A DNA stretch of 64,000 nt from Helicobacter marmotae (GTDB lineage Bacteria > Campylobacterota > Campylobacteria > Campylobacterales > Helicobacteraceae): NCBI RefSeq assembly GCF_003364255.1, contig NZ_NXLR01000003.1, forward strand, positions 1-64,000, given 5' to 3'. The notes beneath the pieces were generated by a model. That model ran no database searches and was not told the origin of the DNA. It saw only the letters and a program-made list of their open reading frames with translations. The position numbers and the translations under genes are program-made. Shown here piece by piece: positions 29,021 to 39,392 of the stretch (its first letter is position 1; each line of letters opens with the position of its first letter).

Positions 29021-30589
29021 ATGAATTATCTTTTAAGCATTATTATATTTTTTCCAGCATTTGGAGGGCTTATTCTGTATGCGCTCAAAGGGAACAATGG
29101 ACGCATATTTGCCATTATTACTGCTGGAGTAGAGTTGCTTTTTTGCATACTTTTATGGAGTGAGTTTAATGTCAATTATGGGGGGATTCAGTTTTTTAGC
29201 CATGCGAATCTTATCCGCTCTTATGGCGTAGGCTACTCTATAGGTATTGATGGTATTTCACTCTTTCTTATCTTGCTAAATGCCCTTTTAACATTCCTTG
29301 CACTCTATTTATTTAAAAATATCAATACCATGCTAATAGTCGCTATTTTATTCCTTGAGAGTATCATAATGGGTGTGTTTAGCGCACTTGATGTTATGCT
29401 TTTTTATATCTTTTGGGAACTCTCACTCCTACCCATATTGTATATACTTGGTGTATGCGGAGGGGAAAAGCGCATTTATGCTTCTATTAAATACTTCCTC
29501 TATGCCTTTGGGGGCTCTATGATTATGCTACTAGGGATTTTGTATTTTGCTTATCAATACAAGCTTATTATGGGCGCATGGAGCTTTAATCTCCTTGATT
29601 GGTATCAAATCTCCTTTGACACAGGCGTGCAAAAATGGCTTTTTATCGCGCTATTTATTGGGATGGCAATCAAGATTCCTATCTTCCCACTTCATTCATG
29701 GCAGCCACATACTTATACACAAGCACCACTCATAGGTTCTGCTCTGCTTGCGGGAGTGGTGAGCAAAATGGGCACATATGGGCTTGTGCGCTTTGTGCTG
29801 CCACTTTTTCCGGATATAAGCAGCCTAGCAAGTACCACCATAAGTATTATATGCGTTGTGATGATTATCTATGGGGCATTCCTCTGCCTTGTGCAAAAAT
29901 CCCTTAAAACCCTCCTTGCATACGCTTCACTCTCGCATATGGGTATTATTGTGCTAGGGATATTCTCACTCAATACAGAGGGCTTAAGCGGGGCTGTATT
30001 TTTTATGGTATCGCATGGTTTTGTCGTTGGTGCGCTCTTTTTCTTAATCTATGCCCTCAATGAACGCACAGAATGTGAGAAAATCGAGCAAATGCAGGGA
30101 TTAGCTCATACGCTCCCTAACCTTAGCAGTGTCTTTGGTATAGTGATGATGTGCTCTTTAGGCTTGCCCCTTACTATGGGCTTTGTGGGGGAAGTGCTTT
30201 GTTTGTATGGTTTCTTTCAAGTCAATCCCATTATCGCCTTTTTAGCAGGAAGCAGCTTTTTTGTAGGGGCAATTTATATGCTTGTTGTGTTTAAGAGAGT
30301 GTTTTTAGGCACAGAGCTTGTGCAATATGCCTTTTTAAAAGACTTAGGTTTAAGAGAAAAGCTTGTATTTATACCCATAATAGCCATTATTATAGGCTTT
30401 GGCATATACCCTAAACCTTTGCTTAACCCGATCAATACAAGTATGCAAACGCTCTCTTATATGATAGAGCTCAAAGCAAGTAATAGCATAAACCACATAC
30501 AAGAGTGGCAAACTCACTACCCTTATGAATCCTTACCTCATGATTTTGATGATGAAGGGGTGATTCTTATCCCCAATATAGGAGATTAA
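29021..30589 (+). CDS. nuoM: NADH-quinone oxidoreductase subunit M
   Basis: A 522-residue antiporter-like subunit. ATG 29021 follows GGAGG; an in-frame ATG at 29009 overlaps nuoL. Key segments are FYIFWELSLLPILYILGV, MAIKIPIFPLHSWQPHTYT and SLKTLLAYASLSHMGIIVL. Confidence 0.95.
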   Translation: MNYLLSIIIFFPAFGGLILYALKGNNGRIFAIITAGVELLFCILLWSEFNVNYGGIQFFSHANLIRSYGVGYSIGIDGISLFLILLNALLTFLALYLFKNINTMLIVAILFLESIIMGVFSALDVMLFYIFWELSLLPILYILGVCGGEKRIYASIKYFLYAFGGSMIMLLGILYFAYQYKLIMGAWSFNLLDWYQISFDTGVQKWLFIALFIGMAIKIPIFPLHSWQPHTYTQAPLIGSALLAGVVSKMGTYGLVRFVLPLFPDISSLASTTISIICVVMIIYGAFLCLVQKSLKTLLAYASLSHMGIIVLGIFSLNTEGLSGAVFFMVSHGFVVGALFFLIYALNERTECEKIEQMQGLAHTLPNLSSVFGIVMMCSLGLPLTMGFVGEVLCLYGFFQVNPIIAFLAGSSFFVGAIYMLVVFKRVFLGTELVQYAFLKDLGLREKLVFIPIIAIIIGFGIYPKPLLNPINTSMQTLSYMIELKASNSINHIQEWQTHYPYESLPHDFDDEGVILIPNIGD

Positions 30590-30590
30590 A

Positions 30591-32045
30591 ATGCCAGAAT
30601 CTATGAATTTTTCATTTACCCAACTGCATGTAGAGCTTCTTATTCCAATGTGTATTTCACTCCTTGGTGGCATTATCTTACTCGGTGTGGGTGTGTTTAA
30701 TAAGACAAAATCACGCGAGCTCTATGTGAGTATCAGCATACTTTTTGTCTTACTTAATCTTGGATTTTTACTCATAGAGGGCAATCTCACTCCACAAGTG
30801 GGCTTTTTTAATCTCTTGCTTGTAGATCATATTTCATATTTTGCCCAGATACTCATCTTGCTCTGTGCTTTTATTATTTTGCTCTTTTTTATGCACAATA
30901 ATACATTGCCTGAGACCCAAAAAGCAGAATTCTACGCACTTTTTCTATTTGCCATTGCAGGCTTTGCCTTTATGGTATCAAGTGAGAATCTTATCCTTAT
31001 GCTTTTAGGCTTAGAATGTGCCTCTTTAAGCATTTATGCACTGATTGCACTCCATGATGACATTCACGCATTTGAATCTTCGATTAAATACTTTGTAATG
31101 GGTTCAGTGGCAAGTGCGCTTTTATGCTTTGGGGCATTGCTTTTATATGCAGCTACGGGAAGTATAGAAATGGGGCATATTGGAGCATTTATGCAAGAGC
31201 ATGCCAACTCATCTTGGCTTGCCATCCTTGGCTTTATCTTTTTACTTTGTGCTTTGGGGTTTAAAACTTCTCTCGTGCCTTTTCACACATGGACTCCTGA
31301 TGTATATCAAGGCTCTAATGCCCTCATAGCCGGCTTTATCGCCATAGCGCCTAAAATCGCCGCACTTGCTGTGATGATTCGTATATTTGAGCCATTCATT
31401 CAGTCCCATAATACATTTGTACAATGCACCCTCTTTGCGCTTATTGTCCTTAGCATAAGCATACCAAACCTCATAGCCCTAGTGCAAAAAGATGTAAAAC
31501 GTATGCTCGCTTATAGCTCCATCTCACATTCAGGCTTTGTGCTGAGTGCGATTTTACTAGGCTTGCCAGATATGGTATTTTTATATTGGTTTTTCTTTCT
31601 CTTTGCTAATCTTGGTGCATTTGGTATTTTATGGCTTTGCAAGAAAGAGGGAAGTAATGATATTTCCTTTGATACACTCAAATCCCTAATCACCACAAAC
31701 CCAACATTAGCCATTTTACTTACATTTTTTATGTTTGCCCTTGCGGGTATCCCGCCTTTTTGCGTATTTTGGGGGAAGATTTACCTTATACAAAATGCAC
31801 TAGGCTCTCATTATATTATCCTTGCGCTGCTTATGGCACTTAATAGTATTATAAACGCATTTTATTACCTGAAAGTAGTGATTTATATCTTTAATACCCA
31901 ATCGGCACGTCCCATCCCTCATATCTCACTCTCACTGCCTAGTATCTTTGCTCTTGCTATCACTGCTATTGTGAGTATAGGCGCTATCTTTATGGTACAA
32001 AATTTGCTTGAGCTTCTTGCAAAATATGGAAATAGTGGCTTCTAG
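30591..32045 (+). CDS. nuoN: NADH-quinone oxidoreductase subunit N
   Basis: A 484-residue antiporter-like subunit that ends the complex I operon. Key segments are LLGLECASLSIYALIAL, GFKTSLVPFHTWTPDVYQGS and DVKRMLAYSSISHSGFVL. The next gene, pflA, begins 26 bases downstream. Confidence 0.95.
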   Translation: MPESMNFSFTQLHVELLIPMCISLLGGIILLGVGVFNKTKSRELYVSISILFVLLNLGFLLIEGNLTPQVGFFNLLLVDHISYFAQILILLCAFIILLFFMHNNTLPETQKAEFYALFLFAIAGFAFMVSSENLILMLLGLECASLSIYALIALHDDIHAFESSIKYFVMGSVASALLCFGALLLYAATGSIEMGHIGAFMQEHANSSWLAILGFIFLLCALGFKTSLVPFHTWTPDVYQGSNALIAGFIAIAPKIAALAVMIRIFEPFIQSHNTFVQCTLFALIVLSISIPNLIALVQKDVKRMLAYSSISHSGFVLSAILLGLPDMVFLYWFFFLFANLGAFGILWLCKKEGSNDISFDTLKSLITTNPTLAILLTFFMFALAGIPPFCVFWGKIYLIQNALGSHYIILALLMALNSIINAFYYLKVVIYIFNTQSARPIPHISLSLPSIFALAITAIVSIGAIFMVQNLLELLAKYGNSGF

Positions 32046-32071
32046 GGCTAAAAGCCACTTTAGGAGTATAT

Positions 32072-34441
32072 GTGCAAATATTCAAAGTGGCTTTTGTCTT
32101 ATTTCTGCCTTTTTATGTCTTTGGACTCGATGTTACTATTAATTATGGAAAAGAGCTAAAAGAGCATTTCTCTGTACTGAATATCTCTCATAGCGAGCCA
32201 CTTGAATGCAGAGCAAACCGCAACACTCAAAATGAAATAACATATGTCGTCTGCACGATCCCTCGCACACCTGTTGCAAGCTTTTCTCCCACGCAAACAC
32301 TTTTCTTTCATTTTTGGAGTCGCGTAGTTGATGGGATATTCTATCTCTATGTCGAGCCAAAGTATAAAATGGCGCTTTTTGCTACACCTAAAGACCTAAA
32401 AGACACTCTACCTATCACTAAAGAGCAGCCCAAAAAGAGTGCCTCATGGCAGATTATTGGCTATAAAAGTGAAATGCCCTTTCTCAATGACTACACGCAC
32501 CAAAGAAAGCCAAAGGGGTTAAACTTCCCTATTAAAATTATTAAAAATGCTGAACTTTATTTTGATGACCTTGATATTGATAGAGGACCGCTTCGTTATG
32601 ATGATGGCGAAGACTTCAACGCATATAGCCAAATCAAAACCTTAATGACAAATCAAGCCTATATCGATGCAGTTAAGCTCATTGATGAAACGCTTATTAG
32701 CTACCCTAAGACTATCTTTGCTAAAGATTTACTGCTGTTTCGCTTGCGGGCTTTAGAGCATTTTGATTCTGTAGAAAATAGCGATATGATTGTCGATATG
32801 GGCACAAAATGGATAAAAAAATACCCCACAGACGCCAATGTCCCCGAAGTGCTCTATTACTTAGGCAATGCCTATGCTGATATGAAAATCCCCGAAGAGG
32901 CGAAATACTATCTTGATCGCACAATTAGCGAATACCCCAACTCGCGTTATATGCCGCTTGCCAAAATGTCTCTAGCAAAGCACTTTAATAGCGGAAGTGA
33001 TGCTAATGTCGCCACAAAGCTCTTCTCCCAAGCTTATCAAGAAGCAAAAGATTTAGATAGTGCAAGTGAGGTGGCTATTGAATGGAGCAAATTCCGCCTA
33101 GCCAATAAAGACAAAGAGCAAGCCCAAAAACTACTCCAAGCCATGCTTAAGGCTAACCCTAGCTATATTGCAAAATATCCTATCAAAAATTATGAGTTTT
33201 TAAATACCCTTGCAGAAGAGGGGCTTTATCTTATCGCCGCACAACTAGGCGAATACCTCTATGAATACCTCCTTAGCAATGACGTAAACAAAGAAGAGCT
33301 CCTCAATAATGTAAGCATATGGTATGAAGCTGCTAATGCCATAGAAGACGCACATAGAATCAACAAAATTTTCTTGCAAGAATTTGAGCACCGCCCTTTA
33401 ACAGAAGTAGTCAAAGACAGAGATGATAAATTGCTTTTTAATCTTGCTAAAGATGATAGCCCAGATTCTAAAATAGAGACATACGATTACATTATAGAAA
33501 AATATGCCAATTCACCAGAGCAAGAAAAAGCTTTTATGCTGAAAGCACAAACACTCTTTGATGAGGGTAAATATGAAGAAGTCATAGAGCTTAAGGATAA
33601 GCTTAAAGACAAAGCCCTTGTAGCAAATGCACATGAGATTTTACTCCATAGAGCACTAGAACATCACAACTGCAGAGAAGCAAGCACGCATTACCTTGCC
33701 TTTAGCCCTCTTCAGATTCAATCAAATGATAAAATGCCGCTTTTTGACTGCCTCTATGCCCAAGCACTAAATAAAGAGGCAGCAGAGGTCTCACAAGGCA
33801 TGGCAGCAGATTCTACAGATTTAGCAAGCAAGCTCCAATGGCTCTACCGCGATAGCCTAAACTTTGCCAAACTTGGTGAGAATAAAAATGCCGCGCTTGC
33901 AGGCAGAGATGCCCTAACCCTTGCCAAAAATCTCAAAAGCACCAAACATTATGATGTAGGCTTTGTGCTTTTTTTTGCCCTAAGGGCGCTCAATGACAAA
34001 GAAGGCGCCTTGCAAGCCTATAGCTTTCTAAAAGAATATCAAGCCAATAACCCCCAAATGCTAGCGGTGAATCTCGAGCTCCTTAAAGACGCCCAAGCCC
34101 AAAATGATGAGCTTGGTATTGAAATTTATGCAAAGGATATATTAGCACTCCAAGAGCTCACAAAAGAGAGTAAAGATTCCCCGTATGTGGATTTTGCCCT
34201 TGCACAAAGCTATATCCGCACTCAACGCTCAAATGAAGCCATAAATATACTTGATAATTTGCTTCAAAAAACACTAAAAGATGATGATAGACAAAAGGCA
34301 CTCTACCTTAAAGGCTCTTTACTTAAAACACTCGGGCAAAATGCACAAGAGAGCTTCACTCAATGCACGGCTATTGCCCATGAAGGCGCGTGGAAAATGC
34401 TTTGCGCACAGGCTTTAGAGATTCTAAAGGATAATCCATGA
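32072..34441 (+). CDS. pflA: Flagellar motor accessory protein PflA
   Basis: A 789-residue exported protein with a GTG start after AGGAG. The signal peptide is short (VAFVLFLPFYVFG). A beta-rich N-terminal part (to about residue 190) is followed by a long array of TPR/Sel1-like helical repeats, for example YPTDANVPEVLYYLGNAYAD and KIPEEAKYYLDRTISEYPNS. PflA (paralysed flagella A) builds the periplasmic scaffold of the Campylobacter and Helicobacter motor and is needed for rotation. It lies immediately after nuoN in H. pylori as well (HP1274), which supports the call. It is coupled to the next gene as ATGA. Confidence 0.87.
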   Translation: MQIFKVAFVLFLPFYVFGLDVTINYGKELKEHFSVLNISHSEPLECRANRNTQNEITYVVCTIPRTPVASFSPTQTLFFHFWSRVVDGIFYLYVEPKYKMALFATPKDLKDTLPITKEQPKKSASWQIIGYKSEMPFLNDYTHQRKPKGLNFPIKIIKNAELYFDDLDIDRGPLRYDDGEDFNAYSQIKTLMTNQAYIDAVKLIDETLISYPKTIFAKDLLLFRLRALEHFDSVENSDMIVDMGTKWIKKYPTDANVPEVLYYLGNAYADMKIPEEAKYYLDRTISEYPNSRYMPLAKMSLAKHFNSGSDANVATKLFSQAYQEAKDLDSASEVAIEWSKFRLANKDKEQAQKLLQAMLKANPSYIAKYPIKNYEFLNTLAEEGLYLIAAQLGEYLYEYLLSNDVNKEELLNNVSIWYEAANAIEDAHRINKIFLQEFEHRPLTEVVKDRDDKLLFNLAKDDSPDSKIETYDYIIEKYANSPEQEKAFMLKAQTLFDEGKYEEVIELKDKLKDKALVANAHEILLHRALEHHNCREASTHYLAFSPLQIQSNDKMPLFDCLYAQALNKEAAEVSQGMAADSTDLASKLQWLYRDSLNFAKLGENKNAALAGRDALTLAKNLKSTKHYDVGFVLFFALRALNDKEGALQAYSFLKEYQANNPQMLAVNLELLKDAQAQNDELGIEIYAKDILALQELTKESKDSPYVDFALAQSYIRTQRSNEAINILDNLLQKTLKDDDRQKALYLKGSLLKTLGQNAQESFTQCTAIAHEGAWKMLCAQALEILKDNP

Positions 34442-35241
34442 TATATAACTTCAACGATTCGCAATTGCGCCGTTATGATAGGCATTTTCGCTTAAGAGAA
34501 TGCGGCTTTAAGGGGCAGGGCAAGATTTTAGAATCAAGTGTGCTTATCGTAGGAGCTGGCGGGCTAGGCTCTCCTGTGGGGTTATATTTAGCTGCTGCTG
34601 GAGTGGGACATATAGGGATAATTGATGAAGATAAGATCGAGCTAAGCAATCTCCAAAGACAGATTATACACACAAGTGCTGAAATTGGCACGCTCAAGGT
34701 AGAATCTGCACACAAAAAGCTAAATGCCCTAAACCCCGATATTCAAATCACCACTTATCCTACTATGTTAAATGCAAGCAATGCGCTTGAAATTTTTAAA
34801 TCTTATGATGTGATTGTTGATGGAAGTGATAATTTTGCTACAAAATTCCTCATTAATGACGCTTGTATGCTGCTTAATAAGCCATATTGCTATGGGGGAA
34901 TCTTACGCTTTAGCGGGCAATGCATGAGCATTAAGCCAAGGCAAAGTGCCTGCTATGCCTGTGTGTTTGATACGCCTCCAAGTGAGGGGAGTGTGCCAAA
35001 TTGTGCAAGTGCGGGGGTGTTTGGCTCTGTTGCGGGAATCTTAGGGAGCATTCAAGCTACAGAGGTGCTAAAAATCATCACAGACATAGGAGAACCTCTC
35101 TATAATCAGCTTCTAAGCTTTAATGCGCTGGATATGAACTTTCGCAAAATTAAGCTAAAAAGGTCTCCAACCTGCCGCGTATGCGGAGAAAACGGCATAA
35201 CAACACTAAAAGATTACGCCAATCCCCAATGCAACCTCTAG
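34438..35241 (+). CDS. ThiF/MoeB-family E1-like adenylyltransferase
   Basis: A 267-residue enzyme that adenylates the C-terminus of a small sulphur-carrier protein (ThiS or MoaD type). The ATP-binding Rossmann motif VGAGGLGSPVGLYLAAAG, the Arg finger region LSNLQRQI, and DGSDNFATKFLIND are present. Zinc is held by CYACVF and CRVCGENG. It lacks the C-terminal rhodanese domain of some MoeB proteins. Its start overlaps the pflA stop (ATGA). Whether it serves thiamine or molybdopterin cannot be decided here, as no carrier gene is adjacent. Confidence 0.85.
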   Translation: MIYNFNDSQLRRYDRHFRLRECGFKGQGKILESSVLIVGAGGLGSPVGLYLAAAGVGHIGIIDEDKIELSNLQRQIIHTSAEIGTLKVESAHKKLNALNPDIQITTYPTMLNASNALEIFKSYDVIVDGSDNFATKFLINDACMLLNKPYCYGGILRFSGQCMSIKPRQSACYACVFDTPPSEGSVPNCASAGVFGSVAGILGSIQATEVLKIITDIGEPLYNQLLSFNALDMNFRKIKLKRSPTCRVCGENGITTLKDYANPQCNL

Positions 35242-35933
35242 GCCTTCTTATGGGCTTTCTTTATTTGTCTCTCTCATTTTTCTTGCAATACTTGAGTTAA
35301 AGAACCTCTTATCAAATTCTCAGCTCTAGCGTGAAAGCAAAGCCTGAGCGAAGAAACTCTCTCATCTACTAGAGACTTTCTTAATTTGTCATATCTAGAG
35401 TGTGAGCGAAGAATCTCTGCGGGAGTTTTTTATGATTCTTATAGAGAGTCTGTAGTAGATGAGGGAGATTCTTCACCCTCTTGCGAGGGTTCAGAATGAC
35501 AATCTAATTTCCCTTATAAAGCAGTTTTGCTTTGCGGATTGGACTTATTATCATATCTTGCGGGGTTTTTACGCGCGAAGAATCTCTGTGTGTGATTGGT
35601 AATTCCTTTAGAGATTTTTCGCCTCCACTTTGTGCTCCCTCTAGGGCTGAGAAAACAACTTCCTTTTATAGAACTCCCAAAAAGCTGCTCTTGCGTCTTT
35701 TGAATAACCAACCCCAAAATATTTGCCAAACTTTGCCCATCCCACAAAAAGCCTTAAAAGATGCCCTACGCTTTATGGGCTTTTAGCAAAATTGGGGGTG
35801 AGCGAGAGTCTGCAATATCCCCCGATTTTGCTAAACCGCTTAAATGAAGTGTCAAAACTCTCAAGATTCCCTAAAAAAAGGGGAGGGGGGCGAGATTTAA
35901 CAATTTAACGCCCCTTATGTGTATAAAAATACT
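35242..35933. repeat. Dispersed hairpin repeat block 3 and gene-free spacer
   Basis: 692 bases without an intact gene separate the nuo/pflA run from the glycan genes. About 35330-35660 contains facing units of the GTCATTCTGAG ... CGAAGAATCTCT repeat family, here more diverged (TTATCATATCTTGCGGGG). About 35660-35930 is unassigned; a short plus-strand frame ending KDALRFMGF may be a gene relic but matches nothing I recognise. Confidence 0.6.
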
Positions 35934-37040
35934 CTACAAAGTTTCAAATAGCTCCAATGCCCTAGCTACGACTTTATCCATATCATAATACCTATACTCC
36001 CCAAGCCTGCCTATAAAATACACATTCCTCAAGGCTTGTGCCTTTTGCCTATAGGCTTCATAGAGGGCTTGAGAGGGGGCGGTTGGCAAGGGATAGTATC
36101 GCTCATCGCCCCTACTCCAAGATTTTGGGTATTCAAAGCTCACGACACTATGAGGGGTTTTATAAGGGAGGAAATACTTATACTCCCCTATGCGCGTGTA
36201 GTCATAATTATTTGGGTAATTAATAACCGCATACTTTTGGAAGTATTCCCTCTCAAATTCCATAAATTCAAATGCCAAACTCCTATAGGGCAACTCGCCT
36301 AATTCGTAGTTAAAAAACTCATCAATCGCCCCGCTAAAAAAGAGCCGCTCATACTCAAGAGAATGCTCAATATCCTTATAATCACACTCTAGCCTTAGCT
36401 CAATAAGCTTACTTTTACACATATTTTCACACATTTTGCTATAGCCTTGCATGGGGATTCCCTGATAGGTATCACTAAAATAGCGATTATCCACTCCCAC
36501 GACCACAGGCACGCGCTCAAACACACTTTTATCTAGCTCCTCTAGGCTGCATTGCCACTGCTTCAAGCTATAGTTTAAAAAGATTTTTTCATAAATAAAT
36601 TGACTTAAAAATGCTAATTCTGGGAGCTTTTGTAGCTCTAAAATACTCACTCTGCTCCCAAAGGGGAAATGCGCTAAAAGGGTAGATTCTAAATTATTTG
36701 CCAAGCTTTTAGGGAAAAGCTCATAGAGTGTGTTTAAATTAAAAGGCACACTTGCTAAATGCCCATCGACAAAGGCTTTCACCTCGTGCATATAAGGATA
36801 GAATCTACTAAAATTATTGAGATAATCCCACACTTTTTTATTATTCGTATGGAAAATATGCGTGCCATATTTATGCACCAGTACCCCACCCCAAAGATAA
36901 TCATACACATTCCCGCCAATATGCGCCCTCCTATCTATCAAAAGCACACTCTCACCCTTTATGTTTGCTAATCGTTCAGCCAATGTAAGTCCTGCTAACC
37001 CCGCGCCTACGATGCAATTTTTGACCTTCATTTTTGCCAT
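35934..37040 (-). CDS. glf: UDP-galactopyranose mutase
   Basis: A 368-residue FAD enzyme that interconverts UDP-galactopyranose and UDP-galactofuranose for surface glycans. The FAD motif is VGAGLAGLTLAERLA, followed by IDRRAHIGGNVYDY and KYGTHIFHTNNKKVW, then PVVVGVDNRYFSDTYQGIP. The C-terminus ends RLGEYRYYDMDKVVARALEL. Length is usual. It implies that galactofuranose is a component of the LPS or capsule. It is the last gene of the minus-strand glycan arm. Confidence 0.95.
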   Translation of the reverse strand: MAKMKVKNCIVGAGLAGLTLAERLANIKGESVLLIDRRAHIGGNVYDYLWGGVLVHKYGTHIFHTNNKKVWDYLNNFSRFYPYMHEVKAFVDGHLASVPFNLNTLYELFPKSLANNLESTLLAHFPFGSRVSILELQKLPELAFLSQFIYEKIFLNYSLKQWQCSLEELDKSVFERVPVVVGVDNRYFSDTYQGIPMQGYSKMCENMCKSKLIELRLECDYKDIEHSLEYERLFFSGAIDEFFNYELGELPYRSLAFEFMEFEREYFQKYAVINYPNNYDYTRIGEYKYFLPYKTPHSVVSFEYPKSWSRGDERYYPLPTAPSQALYEAYRQKAQALRNVYFIGRLGEYRYYDMDKVVARALELFETL

Positions 37041-37073
37041 TACCCACTCCTTGTGATATATTTACAAATGCCC

Positions 37074-38156
37074 CTAAAAACATTCATCATAATTTTTCTT
37101 ATACAAAGTCTTGCCAAAAAGCCTTATAATGCCCCCTTTTGTGCTAAGCCTTATCCTAAAAATCCCTTTTATATTGCATATCCTAAAGACATTCAAACGA
37201 TGTAAAAAAAGCGGGACATAAAGAATATAGCACATTTGTGCATAATGGCTTTGATTATAAAAATCTGCCCTTTTTGCTTTGGCTATACCAAGCTCATATA
37301 ATGCCCCTTTAAGCGCATAAAAGAGCCTATAATGCGCCTTATCACTTAACGTATTTAAATGCCATAAACAAAAATGCAAAGTCCAATTTAGATATGATTT
37401 CTCCACTTCTTTAAATACCCCTTTTTGCACCAACGCACTCTGCCAAAGCCTAAGTGAGTTAAGAAATAAGCAAGGATTCACATCACGCATACTCTCTTGA
37501 GAGGCGCTATGCTTACGATGAGTAAAAAGCACCTTATCACACACACTTATAGCCTCCGCCACAACCAAAGATGTAAAGACAAAGAGCAAATCATCACTAG
37601 GGGATTTGACATCTTCAAACCTCAAACCAAAAGATTCTATAAAGCTTCTTTTATAGAGTTTATCCCATGCCCAACCTACGCAAAATCCAAACACATTATC
37701 CCCTAAATCTTTATAATTAAAGCTTACCTTTGCAGGTAGCATATCTAAGCGCAAAGCCCAAGTCATAGGAAACACCTCATTATCTCTTAACTCTCTACTT
37801 TTAGCTATCACTATCTCCGCCCTACTCTCTTTTGCCCGAGCTACAAGGCTCTCTATCGCGTTTTTACTCATATAATCATCTGCATCAAAGCACAGCACAA
37901 ACTCGCCCTTTGCCACCTCTAGCCCTACATTTCTCGCCGCACCTCCGCCTTTGTTCTCTTGCTGAATATAGCAGATTCTACTATCATTTTTAGCATACTC
38001 TTTAGCTATTTCTGCGCTTTTATCTGTGCTGCCATCGTTTATGCAGATAATCTCTAAATGTTCATAACTTTGAGCGATGATAGAATCTAAGCATTGCCTC
38101 AAATACAACTCTGCATTATAAATAGGCACGATTATAGAAACAAGTGCCGGGCTCAT
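37074..38156 (-). CDS. Glycosyltransferase family 2
   Basis: I chose ATG 38156 (360 residues); a longer frame from TTG 38183 adds nine residues. The GT-A fold is clear: ALVSIIVPIYNAELYLRQCL, then ICINDGSTDKSAEI, ENKGGGAARNVGLE and the DXD-type motif CFDADDYM. The C-terminal 60 residues are basic, with RLSTKGGIIRLFGKTLYKK shared in outline with the next glycosyltransferase. It lies downstream of a poly-G-tract gene. Sugar specificity cannot be told. Confidence 0.9.
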   Translation of the reverse strand: MSPALVSIIVPIYNAELYLRQCLDSIIAQSYEHLEIICINDGSTDKSAEIAKEYAKNDSRICYIQQENKGGGAARNVGLEVAKGEFVLCFDADDYMSKNAIESLVARAKESRAEIVIAKSRELRDNEVFPMTWALRLDMLPAKVSFNYKDLGDNVFGFCVGWAWDKLYKRSFIESFGLRFEDVKSPSDDLLFVFTSLVVAEAISVCDKVLFTHRKHSASQESMRDVNPCLFLNSLRLWQSALVQKGVFKEVEKSYLNWTLHFCLWHLNTLSDKAHYRLFYALKGALYELGIAKAKRADFYNQSHYAQMCYILYVPLFLHRLNVFRICNIKGIFRIRLSTKGGIIRLFGKTLYKKNYDECF

Positions 38157-38318
38157 TGCCACCACCACTATCTCATAAACCAAGCTATCACTCTAAAACC
38201 CCTAAAACCTATGCCCCAAAAAGATAAAATTGGAGCTAAAAGAAAGGTAAAAGAGATAAAAGCGAATTTAAGCCTTGATTGAAAAATTAGAGCTAAAAAC
38301 ACATAAAAAACTACATTT

Positions 38319-39392
38319 TTACCCCCCCCCCGCGTTTTCATAGAGTGTTATGCCAAAGAGGCGAATAACGCTATATGGTTTAAAAAGACGGATTCTAAAA
38401 TATGTCTTAAATACGCTTTTATAATGAGCAGAAATAAATTTCAAATATGCCAAAGGAGCAAGCACATTATGAAGATTTTTTATCCTATCAGTTATTATTT
38501 GGCATTGCAAGGCTATGGTATTTTCTTCCCCTGCTTGGTGATATTTCTCTAATATCACACCTAAGGCAAAAAGTGAGCCTACATTAGCCCTCCCAGCACA
38601 AATCATAGCTCCCAAAGCCTTTGCCGTTTCATTAGCACGATGATAAGTGAGATGATAAAGCCCCCAAAGCTTATATTTTTTGCTCAATAACAGCACATCT
38701 TCAAGGCCCTTGTTTTGGTCATTCCAAGTGCTATCACTCCATGAAGTGATACTTCGATGCCCTATGCGATACCTATAAGTAACCTCACTTAAAGCATAAA
38801 ATTGCCCTGCTTTAATCATTGCTTTAACAAAAAACACAGGGTCTTCATAGCGCGTATAAAGAGGGTAGAAAATATGATTTTCAAGTAAAAATGTGCGTTT
38901 ATATATAAAGCGGTGAAACCCAAAGTCAAACTGATAGTCTTTGTATTGCATAAAACCATTTATCTTAAAAATGTAGCCCTGCAAGCTCTCTTCTTTAAAA
39001 TCGGTAATAATCTCTCCATTGGCATAATAGCTAAAGCTACCTCCGCATATAAGTGCATTATGCTTTTTAGCCGCATTATAAAGCAAGCTCAAAGTGTGCT
39101 TGTTGGGGTAAAAATCATCAGGGTCAATAAAGCAAACAAACTCCCCTAAAGCCATAGCTAGCGCCTCATTTCTTGCCTTAGCCACACCCTCATTTTGCTT
39201 ATGCACCACGGATATAGCGCTATGCTTTTTAGCATAAGATTCTAAAATATCTTTGCAGCCATCGCTACTGCCATCATTTATGCAAATAATCTCTATATCA
39301 TTCAAATCTTGGCTAAGCACAGAATCTAAGCACTCTCTCAAATAAGGCTCTACATTATAAATAGGCATAATCACAGAAACTTTAAATGGCAT
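38319..39392 (-). CDS. Glycosyltransferase family 2 with terminal poly-G
   Basis: A 357-residue GT-A enzyme with VSVIMPIYNVEPYLRECLDS, ICINDGSSDGCKDIL, EGVAKARNEALA and the FIDPDDF metal site. The last codons are a G10 tract (38322-38331) that reads Gly-Gly-Gly and then TAA. G11 would end GGGVKM. G9 would extend the frame about 50 hydrophobic residues to a stop 12 bases before the next gene. The start overlaps the upstream ligase-like gene by 11 bases. Confidence 0.88.
   Translation of the reverse strand: MPFKVSVIMPIYNVEPYLRECLDSVLSQDLNDIEIICINDGSSDGCKDILESYAKKHSAISVVHKQNEGVAKARNEALAMALGEFVCFIDPDDFYPNKHTLSLLYNAAKKHNALICGGSFSYYANGEIITDFKEESLQGYIFKINGFMQYKDYQFDFGFHRFIYKRTFLLENHIFYPLYTRYEDPVFFVKAMIKAGQFYALSEVTYRYRIGHRSITSWSDSTWNDQNKGLEDVLLLSKKYKLWGLYHLTYHRANETAKALGAMICAGRANVGSLFALGVILEKYHQAGEENTIALQCQIITDRIKNLHNVLAPLAYLKFISAHYKSVFKTYFRIRLFKPYSVIRLFGITLYENAGGG
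38322..38331 (-). repeat. Poly-G tract T1 (G10)
   Basis: Ten C on the plus strand (G on the coding strand) directly before the stop of the family-2 glycosyltransferase. Coding-strand flanks are GAAAACGC and TAAAAATG. Confidence 0.9.

Noticed and set aside
36036-36302. Plus-strand frames antisense to glf
   Set aside because: Shadows of a strongly supported gene, without ribosome sites or family features.
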